Positions 16,006 through 20,065 of a stretch of 20,065 nucleotides of DNA are shown piece after piece. A program made the translations under genes and the position numbers. The notes beneath the pieces are model-generated. The model saw nothing but the letters and a program-made list of their open reading frames with translations. It was not told the origin of the DNA and did no database searches. The stretch is taken from assembly GCA_964512305.1 (NCBI GenBank), contig CAZEIW010000169.1, positions 1 through 20,065 on the forward strand, written 5' to 3'. The stretch is from CAZEIW01 sp964512305 (GTDB taxonomy: Bacteria; Pseudomonadota; Gammaproteobacteria; Burkholderiales; Burkholderiaceae_F). Position 1 is the stretch's first letter. Every line of letters begins with the position of its first letter.

Positions 16006-16038
16006 CCCCCCATCTCCCGCTCGTCCGGGAGAGGGGGG
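16006..16038. repeat. Second CCCATCTCCC/GGGAGAGGGG hairpin
   Basis: CCCCCCATCTCCCG (16006-16019) pairs with CGGGAGAGGGGGG (16026-16038) with one bulged A and a 6-base loop. Its core is the same CTCCCG/CGGGAG stem as the hairpin 50 bases upstream. The two form a tandem pair of REP-like elements between the catabolic block and the accessory genes. Confidence 0.5.
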
Positions 16039-16459
16039 ATCGTCGAGGCGTGGTTGCCGAGCGCGGTATTCGTGAGCTTGAAGCGTTTTGGCAGTGATCA
16101 ACGCCGTTCCGCCACGCGCGCTTCCGCAGCGGCGTCCGGTGTACCGACGATCATTCGCCAAGCGCAGCTCCGAATAGCCGTCGCTCCATGAGGCGACAAG
16201 CTCGTCCACGGATGCCCGCCACGTTTCGGCAGCGGACGACTCGTCGCGGTCGACCGCTTCGTAGATTTCCCCGTGAACTGGAAAACGCGCCCATTTCCGC
16301 AGCAAAGAGCACCGCAGTGCTGACGATCATCGGACTTCACGCCTTGCGGTTAGTGAAGTCGGCTGAAACCGACCATTTACCCGTCCAGAAGCGGAGCCTC
16401 CCAAATGTCGTGAGAAGATGCAAAGGCTCGTAGCAATGAAATGCTGCACGCAATCGCGC

Positions 16460-17173
16460 TCATTGTGGGAGCGAGATCGCACCAGAGAGCGATTTGATAA
16501 TAACCCCGAGTTGCTCGACATCCGTCATGAATGTCTGCCAGTGTTGGGCGTAGCGTGCCTCGGAGAAATCTGGTTCATTAGGAAAAGCACGACGAAAATC
16601 TGGCAGGCGCCTCGTTGCCTCGCCGAGTACGTCATTCCAGGAAAACAGCACGGCCACGTTCTTTTCAGCGAATGCTTTACTGATCTCCTTCGAAAGGACG
16701 TTGAGACTTTCGAGCGCCCCGAAATACGCCTTCAGCCGACTCAAAGAGGCTCGAAATTTGGCCTCGGTCTCCACATCGGTGTTCGAACCCAGCCATGAGC
16801 GAAGCGGTATCAACTGCGCGATGGAATAAAGATCGACGTACGCAGTAAGAACTTGATCGAGATGCTGCGCGATCCGCTCCCTGCGAAAACCAGCAAATTC
16901 TCGCCCACGCTCTAACACATCACTAAAAGAATCTAAATCACGTTGAATCTCTGCTTTGATGCCTTCAGCCGCTTGGGTCTGTGCCCTTATCTGGTTTAGT
17001 AGCTCGTTGAAGTCCTCTTTGGTTGCAAGCTGTTTGCCTTTCGCCTTCAAATACGGTCCAACAAACGCTCCCGCCCCGGAAGCGATAAGACACGCCAACG
17101 CGAGGACCGCTCCAGCTCCGGTTAGTCTCTCGGCAACCGTTTGTTGAATCAACTTGACGGTTTCTGCATCCAT
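16460..17173 (-). CDS. Membrane-anchored hypothetical protein with predicted coiled coil
   Basis: This 237-residue protein starts at the ATG at 17173, with GAGGTG nine bases upstream. The frame stays open further to 17305 without a better start. I do not recognise a named family. Residues 1-17 are polar. One membrane span follows (about 19-39, A-G-A-V-L-A-L-A-C-L-I-A-S-G-A-G-A-F). Next is a charged helical stretch from K-A-K-G-K-Q-L-A-T-K-E-D-F-N-E-L-L to about residue 90 that looks like a coiled coil. The remainder looks soluble, mainly helical and cytoplasmic. Base composition is much less GC-rich than the catabolic genes, suggesting transfer. It sits beside toxin-antitoxin genes, so a stress or phage-defence role is conceivable but unproven. 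Confidence 0.7.
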   Translation of the reverse strand: MDAETVKLIQQTVAERLTGAGAVLALACLIASGAGAFVGPYLKAKGKQLATKEDFNELLNQIRAQTQAAEGIKAEIQRDLDSFSDVLERGREFAGFRRERIAQHLDQVLTAYVDLYSIAQLIPLRSWLGSNTDVETEAKFRASLSRLKAYFGALESLNVLSKEISKAFAEKNVAVLFSWNDVLGEATRRLPDFRRAFPNEPDFSEARYAQHWQTFMTDVEQLGVIIKSLSGAISLPQ

Positions 17174-17534
17174 GTTTGGCGCACCTCGTAAGCTATGCCT
17201 GTCGCGGGAGGAAGCTTGCTGCATCTTCCCACGCTCACGAATAGTCGTTTCGCTATCGCGGATGACGTAGCGCTCAATCGTCGAACCGGCGTCCGGTTTG
17301 GCCACAATCCGGGGTAATTGTCAGCGACCGTCAGTGGCCGCCTGCCGAATTCACGACCGGCGGCTCTTTGCCGAAGACGGCGTCTGGTGCATAGCATGTA
17401 GCAGACAGCCAACCTCGTCCGTCCGCAGTGCCTAGCGCTGCGGTCCTGCGTGCGTGCCTCGGCTCCTCGAGACCGGTCATTGGGGCCGAAAGCGAACGCC
17501 CAGCACGCCTCGCTGCCTCGCTCCTAGCAACTTG
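17174..17534. other. Intergenic region carrying repeat copy A
   Basis: These 361 bases between the membrane-anchored hypothetical protein and the DUF2199-like gene contain direct-repeat copy A (17338-17497) and no recognisable gene. The part next to the hypothetical gene should hold its promoter. I could not find a convincing -35/-10 pair there. Confidence 0.5.
17338..17497. repeat. 160-bp direct repeat, copy A
   Basis: This stretch recurs at 18845-19005 with about ten differences (roughly 94% identity, same orientation). It holds no gene. Its strongest internal structure is a hairpin, CCGCAGTGC (17423-17431), loop CTA, GCGCTGCGG (17435-17443). A C-C-G-G-C-G-G-C-T-C-T-T-T-G-C-C-G segment and a CCTCGAGACCGGTCATTG segment are fully or almost fully conserved between the copies. 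With copy B it flanks the DUF2199-mazEF module. Confidence 0.9.
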
Positions 17535-18035
17535 CTAGTGCCTCTTGGCAATCAGCGCATCGACGATCTCATGGTAACGGCGGTCGTCGATACCGGCTCG
17601 TTGCTCATCCGCACACGCATGTCGAGCCTCTGCGGAAAACCAAGCGGTCGGTCGCTGTGACGCAGTTCCGAATCGCATCGTTGCCGGAAGACCTCTTGAG
17701 TTTTCGTAGATCGGAATCTCATTGGCCAGTAGGCCGCAGACAGGCGATTCGTTGGTCGCGTCTTGATCGTAAATCCGCATGTATCTCTCGAAGATTGGCC
17801 AATCGACCTCAAGCCATACACCCCAGCCGAATTGACCTTCTCGTTCGGTGAATGGGATGGGCAGAAGACACCGGATGAAGTACCGACTGCCAAGTTGGCA
17901 AAGATCCTGGGTCCACTTGGCCTTCGCTTTGCGCTCTTCCTCCGGGATTGCCCACACTTCGTCGGGCAGCGTGAAGGCTTGGTCGGTCAAGGACTCTTCG
18001 TGATCCTTGCCGCATATACCACACCGAAATGTCAT
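17535..18035 (-). CDS. DUF2199-like protein
   Basis: This 166-residue soluble protein is started at the ATG at 18035, which gives the family-like beginning M-T-F-R-C-G-I-C-G-K-D-H-E-E. GGAG lies about nine bases upstream. A frame extends 16 codons further, to 18083, without need. A C-x2-C pair near the N-terminus is followed by a D-L-C-x9-F/Y-I-R-C-L-L-P-I-P segment and F-G-W-G-V-W-L-E-V. These resemble DUF2199 proteins, whose biochemical role is unknown. It follows mazF by 48 bases on the same strand and lies between the two 160-bp repeats, so it may travel with mazEF as one cassette. The family call is from motif memory and was not searched. Confidence 0.7.
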   Translation of the reverse strand: MTFRCGICGKDHEESLTDQAFTLPDEVWAIPEEERKAKAKWTQDLCQLGSRYFIRCLLPIPFTEREGQFGWGVWLEVDWPIFERYMRIYDQDATNESPVCGLLANEIPIYENSRGLPATMRFGTASQRPTAWFSAEARHACADEQRAGIDDRRYHEIVDALIAKRH

Positions 18036-18083
18036 CGAGGAGGCTCCATGTGACTCCACGCCAAAGGCGTATCGCCGACTCAC

Positions 18084-18458
18084 TCAGTCATCGCACACAC
18101 AAAAGATTGCATCGAAACGCTTTAGGGCGGCGGCCAGCAGCTTGGTGTGACCTGCGCCCCATGGATGGGGCCGTGCGTTGCGCCCGCGCCAATCAAAGGA
18201 CTTGGGCTGATGCGCCAGCACATAGCCGCCGTCACCTTTCGGACCCGTTGCGACGATCGCGAACGGATTGTCGGCGTGGAACTCGGCGTGGGTCATTGGG
18301 AAGCCCATCACGATCCCGGTTCGCGCAGCGAACTCCTTCGCAGAAACGACCAGCATCGGGTGATCGCTGGGCATTTCTTTGCCCACGTGCGGGCTGTACT
18401 GGATAAAGATGACTTCGGCGCGCTCCGGCACCCACAGCGGCGATTTGCGAGTTGCCAT
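18084..18458 (-). CDS. mazF: MazF/PemK-type endoribonuclease toxin
   Basis: This 124-residue protein begins at the ATG at 18458, overlapping the mazE stop by one base (TGATG). The fold signature is visible as A-E-V-I-F-I-Q-Y near the N-terminus, H-P-M-L-V-V-S-A-K-E-F, the threonine of G-F-P-M-T-H, and the C-terminal segment L-A-H-Q-P-K-S-F-D-W-R. MazF-family toxins cleave mRNA at short motifs when the antitoxin is lost. The toxin gene follows the antitoxin in a two-gene operon, as is normal. The sequence-specific target cannot be read from the protein. Confidence 0.85.
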   Translation of the reverse strand: MATRKSPLWVPERAEVIFIQYSPHVGKEMPSDHPMLVVSAKEFAARTGIVMGFPMTHAEFHADNPFAIVATGPKGDGGYVLAHQPKSFDWRGRNARPHPWGAGHTKLLAAALKRFDAIFCVCDD

Positions 18459-18706
18459 CAGGTGAATGCTTCGACGCCAACCGGCTTGTCGGCCATCACT
18501 TCGCCGCCGTGTTTCTTCGGGTCGAACGCCGCGAGCATCTGGTCGAGCGTGGGTTCGACCGCCGTTTCGATGATGATACGACCTGGCTTCACGGTAACGC
18601 GCACTCTCGAGCCATCCGCCACCCCGACAACTTTGGCCATCGGTTTGGTAAGACGAAATGCCAGGCCGTTGCCCCAAGCGCTGATTTGTCCAAATGTCGT
18701 ACTCAC
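18458..18706 (-). CDS. mazE: MazE-type antitoxin (AbrB-fold)
   Basis: This 82-residue antitoxin starts at the GTG at 18706, with TGGAGG about eight bases upstream. ATG codons further upstream lie at or before the predicted transcription start and are rejected. The N-terminal half has the AbrB/MazE pattern W-G-N-G-L-A-F-R-L-T-K and S-R-V-R-V-T-V-K-P-G-R-I-I-I-E. The C-terminal half is the flexible toxin-wrapping part. It should neutralise MazF and repress its own promoter, where a perfect inverted repeat is present. Confidence 0.85.
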   Translation of the reverse strand: MSTTFGQISAWGNGLAFRLTKPMAKVVGVADGSRVRVTVKPGRIIIETAVEPTLDQMLAAFDPKKHGGEVMADKPVGVEAFT

Positions 18707-18721
18707 GGCGTTGCCTCCAAA

Positions 18722-18762
18722 TGTTGACACCATTGTATCTACGAGTGAAAAGTGTGTCAACA
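18722..18762 (-). promoter_or_regulatory. mazEF promoter inside a perfect inverted repeat (operator)
   Basis: On the minus strand, TTGACA (18760-18755) and TACAAT (18737-18732) are separated by exactly 17 bases, a near-consensus sigma-70 promoter. Transcription would begin near 18725, about 18 bases before the mazE GTG. The promoter is bracketed by perfect 9-base inverted arms, TGTTGACAC (18722-18730) and GTGTCAACA (18754-18762). One overlaps the -35 and the other the start site. This is a convincing autoregulatory operator for MazE or the MazEF complex. Confidence 0.8.
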
Positions 18763-18793
18763 GCCGTATAAACGGTAAGGGCTGAGCGCGTCA

Positions 18794-18809
18794 TTAGCGC
18801 AATCGCTAA
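18794..18809. terminator. Small hairpin between repeat B and the mazEF promoter
   Basis: TTAGCG (18794-18799) and CGCTAA (18804-18809) form a 6-bp stem with a CAAT loop. It could end the vapBC transcript before the mazEF promoter. There is no T-run, so the role is uncertain. Confidence 0.3.
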
Positions 18810-18844
18810 CCGCGAAGCGGATCATCTGTATGGTCAGCTCCTAG

Positions 18845-19005
18845 CCGTCTGCCAAATTTCACGACCGGCGGCTCTTTGCCGAAGACGGCGTCTGGTGCAT
18901 GGCTTGCAGCAGACAGCCAACCTCGGCCGTCCGCAGTGCCTAGCGCTGCGGTCCCGCGTGCGTGCCTCGCCTCCTCGAGACCGGTCATTGAGGCCGAAAG
19001 CGAAC
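18845..19005. repeat. 160-bp direct repeat, copy B
   Basis: This is the second copy of the element at 17338-17497, in the same orientation, with about ten substitutions and one extra base. The internal hairpin is conserved exactly: CCGCAGTGC (18931-18939), CTA, GCGCTGCGG (18943-18951). It ends 21 bases past the vapC stop. Copies A and B enclose 1.35 kb with the DUF2199-like gene and mazEF. A core match to integron attC sites (RYYYAAC/GTTRRRY) was sought and not found. Confidence 0.9.
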
Positions 19006-19026
19006 TCCCGCTGCGCGGCGAGACCG

Positions 19027-19404
19027 CTACCAACCCGTTCGCTGTACGCCCGCGACTACATCGAAGTGAGCATCCCGGCTCAGGATCGGAAGGCGATGCT
19101 GCAGGGCGAGCGCCGCAATCCAGGCGTCGTTCGCTGGAATCGGCCGTCCTGAGCGCCTCAGAGCAACTCGAAGCGCGGCATAGGCGATCGTCGTTTGATC
19201 GGTAATCGCGAGAACATCGAAATGGCGAAGTTGCAGGCCCAACCAGGATTCATACGCCTTTCGATGCCTGGATTCCGCGATCCCGTAGCGAAATTCGCCG
19301 AGGACGATCACCGGAATGGCGGCCCGCGCCTGGGTCCGCAATATCGCACCCACCCCCGCATCACCGTCCACGAACGCGGACAGCGCGTTGGTGTCGAGAA
19401 TCAC
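19027..19404 (-). CDS. vapC: VapC-type PIN-domain ribonuclease toxin
   Basis: This 125-residue PIN-domain protein starts at the GTG at 19404, overlapping the vapB stop in a GTGA junction. The acidic metal-binding residues are visible: D4 in V-I-L-D-T-N, E37 in V-L-G-E-F-R-Y-G, D93 in P-A-N-D-A-W-I-A and D111 in L-S-R-D. VapC toxins cleave tRNA or rRNA with Mg2+ or Mn2+. Length and layout are normal for the family. The 3' end abuts repeat copy B. Confidence 0.9.
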   Translation of the reverse strand: MILDTNALSAFVDGDAGVGAILRTQARAAIPVIVLGEFRYGIAESRHRKAYESWLGLQLRHFDVLAITDQTTIAYAALRVALRRSGRPIPANDAWIAALALQHRLPILSRDAHFDVVAGVQRTGW

Positions 19405-19661
19405 GCGAGATCCTCGGGCTCGACCACTTCGAATGCTTCGTCGATCCGCGCTTCGATCTGCGCCGTCTCCCTGTGCAGCCTGCGCAGTTTTCCGAAACCC
19501 TCCATCCAGGGAGGTTCGCCTGCAACGGCCTGGCTTGGATTGGGTGACAGCTTCTCCTGCAGTGCCTCCGCCACGAATTCCCTCAGGCTCTGACCGCGCT
19601 CGGCGGCCCTGGACTTCACTCTCCGGAACAGGGGGTCCGGAATCTCGATGGTCGTCTTCAT
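19401..19661 (-). CDS. vapB: VapB-like antitoxin
   Basis: This 86-residue protein has an N-terminal ribbon-helix-helix-like DNA-binding segment, M-K-T-T-I-E-I-P-D-P-L-F-R-R-V-K, followed by A-E-R-G-Q-S-L-R-E-F-V-A-E-A-L. A C-terminal acidic and helical tail binds the toxin. It precedes and overlaps vapC, the normal antitoxin-first order. No good ribosome site is seen before the ATG at 19661, so it may be translated from a very short leader. Confidence 0.85.
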   Translation of the reverse strand: MKTTIEIPDPLFRRVKSRAAERGQSLREFVAEALQEKLSPNPSQAVAGEPPWMEGFGKLRRLHRETAQIEARIDEAFEVVEPEDLA

Positions 19662-19665
19662 GGAA

Positions 19666-19685
19666 CCATATTCCCATATTTATGG
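19666..19685 (-). promoter_or_regulatory. Palindromic site upstream of vapB, probable operator
   Basis: CCATA (19674-19678) and TATGG (19681-19685) form a palindrome with a TT centre, and another CCATA half-site is at 19666-19670. The AT-rich block lies 4-24 bases before the vapB ATG in otherwise GC-rich DNA. It probably overlaps the promoter and serves VapBC autorepression. I could not pick a certain -10/-35 pair. Confidence 0.5.
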
Positions 19686-19743
19686 CCACCGTGCAAGTGG
19701 CCCCGCGACAACAACGGGCGGTCAAGGGCGCCGCGGATCAGCT

Positions 19744-19859
19744 CTGGCCTTGATCCCCTTCGGAGTAGCCCATTTCGCCTATGCCGAAGACCGCCGCGCT
19801 GGTGCCCGCCTGGCTGCCGCCGCATCTGGCCTGGGCGGTATTTCACCGGCGGTGTCTAC
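19744..19859 (+). pseudogene. Frameshifted remnant of the DoxX-like membrane protein gene
   Basis: These 116 bases align with 15576-15692 of the DoxX-like gene in the same orientation, with about ten substitutions, a 2-base deletion near 19790 and a 1-base insertion near 19836. The first codons still read A-L-I-P-F-G-V-A-H-F-A-Y-A, matching the intact L-I-P-F-G-L-A-H-F-A-Y-A. The deletion then destroys the frame. No start, no 5' half and no end remain. It is a decayed fragment of a second copy. Confidence 0.8.
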
Positions 19860-19891
19860 TCCAGCTGCCGGAGGAATTCCTCGAGAGCCGC

Positions 19892-20065
19892 TTACGCGGC
19901 CGATTCCAAGCCGACCTCCCACCCCGGAAATACGAGGACGGCGGGATGGCACTTCAACGCTCGTGCGAGAATTTTGGCTCGCTCCACGCCGAGATTGACG
20001 CGATCGTTTTCGATCGCCGAAATCGTCGCTTGCGGAATTCCGGTCAGGCGCGAGAGTTCGCTCTG
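19892..20065 (-). CDS. XRE/HigA-like helix-turn-helix protein, C-terminal part (runs off the window)
   Basis: The minus strand is open from the window edge to a TAA at 19892, giving the last 57 residues. The segment S-E-L-S-R-L-T-G-I-P-Q-A-T-I-S-A-I-E-N is a clear Cro/C1-type helix-turn-helix. It is followed by V-E-R-A-K-I-L-A-R-A-L and P-A-V-L-V-F-P-G-W-E, as in HigA-like antitoxins. A toxin partner such as HigB/RelE would be expected just outside the window. A stand-alone XRE regulator is the alternative. Confidence 0.75.
   Translation of the reverse strand, partial: QSELSRLTGIPQATISAIENDRVNLGVERAKILARALKCHPAVLVFPGWEVGLESAA

Larger units (their letters stand above)
15927..16459. other. Intergenic region with hairpins, no confident gene
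   Basis: These 533 bases separate the plus-strand block from the minus-strand accessory genes. The left part holds two GC-rich hairpins (listed separately). The rest has no confident gene. A minus-strand frame (16003-16305, TTG start) reads a plausibly soluble segment containing H-G-E-I-Y-E-A-V-D-R-D and W-R-A-S-V-D-E-L. It has no ribosome site and runs into the hairpin DNA. It may be a degraded gene. Base composition shifts from GC-rich to markedly lower GC around 16.3-16.4 kb. Confidence 0.5.

Noticed and set aside
16770..16800. tRNA-like TTCGAACCC segment
   Set aside because: It lies within the minus-strand hypothetical gene, and no cloverleaf can be completed around it.
18458..18760. Longer mazE reading from an ATG-type start at 18760
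   Set aside because: That start lies upstream of the predicted transcription start and inside the operator. The GTG at 18706 has a good ribosome site and gives the family length.
17338..19005. Integron attC sites in the 160-bp repeats
   Set aside because: The layout suggests cassettes, but no RYYYAAC/GTTRRRY core pair was found; GTTGGCT and AGCCAAC come close but break the pattern. No integron integrase is in the window.
19648..19998. Plus-strand 116-residue frame including the DoxX-like fragment as an intact gene
   Set aside because: Only about 13 residues match the DoxX-like protein before two indels scramble the frame. The rest overlaps the vapB operator and the XRE-like gene on the other strand.

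Overview
The window is GC-rich chromosomal DNA (by eye well above 60% G+C up to about 15.9 kb) carrying a catabolic locus for the anaerobic breakdown of 4-hydroxybenzoate and related phenolic acids. Gene content and protein motifs point to a denitrifying or otherwise facultatively anaerobic proteobacterium of the Thauera/Azoarcus/Aromatoleum kind (Betaproteobacteria). A Magnetospirillum-like alphaproteobacterium is the main alternative. No rRNA, tRNA or CRISPR array was seen.

Region 1 (1-893): the 5' part of a feruloyl-CoA synthase-like ligase runs leftward off the window. It is followed by a divergent intergenic region with an FNR/Anr-type box (740-753) placed to activate the rightward operon when oxygen is low.

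Region 2 (894-8029): a tightly packed rightward operon korA-korB-fdx-hcrC-hcrA-hcrB. KorAB is a two-subunit 2-oxoacid (probably 2-oxoglutarate):ferredoxin oxidoreductase. The small protein is a 2[4Fe-4S] ferredoxin of the Allochromatium/Thauera type. HcrCAB is a molybdenum-containing 4-hydroxybenzoyl-CoA reductase. HcrB carries the diagnostic extra [4Fe-4S] loop, with cysteines at exactly the positions known from Thauera. Together they form a short electron chain: 2-oxoacid oxidation reduces ferredoxin, which drives reductive dehydroxylation of 4-hydroxybenzoyl-CoA to benzoyl-CoA.

Region 3 (8030-15089): after a gap with a strong 13-bp hairpin comes a second rightward block. It holds a benzoate/4-hydroxybenzoate-CoA ligase, a five-gene HAAT-family ABC importer (livKHMGF-like, probably for the aromatic acid) and a MarR-family regulator. 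Import, activation and regulation are thus placed next to the reductase. A membrane protein of DoxX-like appearance with two internally similar halves follows (15141-15926).

Region 4 (15927-20065): an accessory stretch with different composition. Every recognisable intact gene is on the minus strand: a lower-GC membrane-anchored hypothetical protein, a DUF2199-like protein, mazEF, vapBC and the end of an XRE/HigA-like antitoxin. Two copies (about 94% identical) of a 160-bp non-coding direct repeat flank the DUF2199-mazEF module. A frameshifted 116-bp remnant of the DoxX-like gene lies 3.8 kb from the intact copy. This looks like a toxin-antitoxin island that grew by insertion or duplication beside the catabolic cluster.

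Several starts were chosen from ribosome binding sites rather than the longest frame: TTG for korA, and GTG for hcrC, livH, livG, livF, mazE and vapC. Functions rest on motif recognition without database searching.
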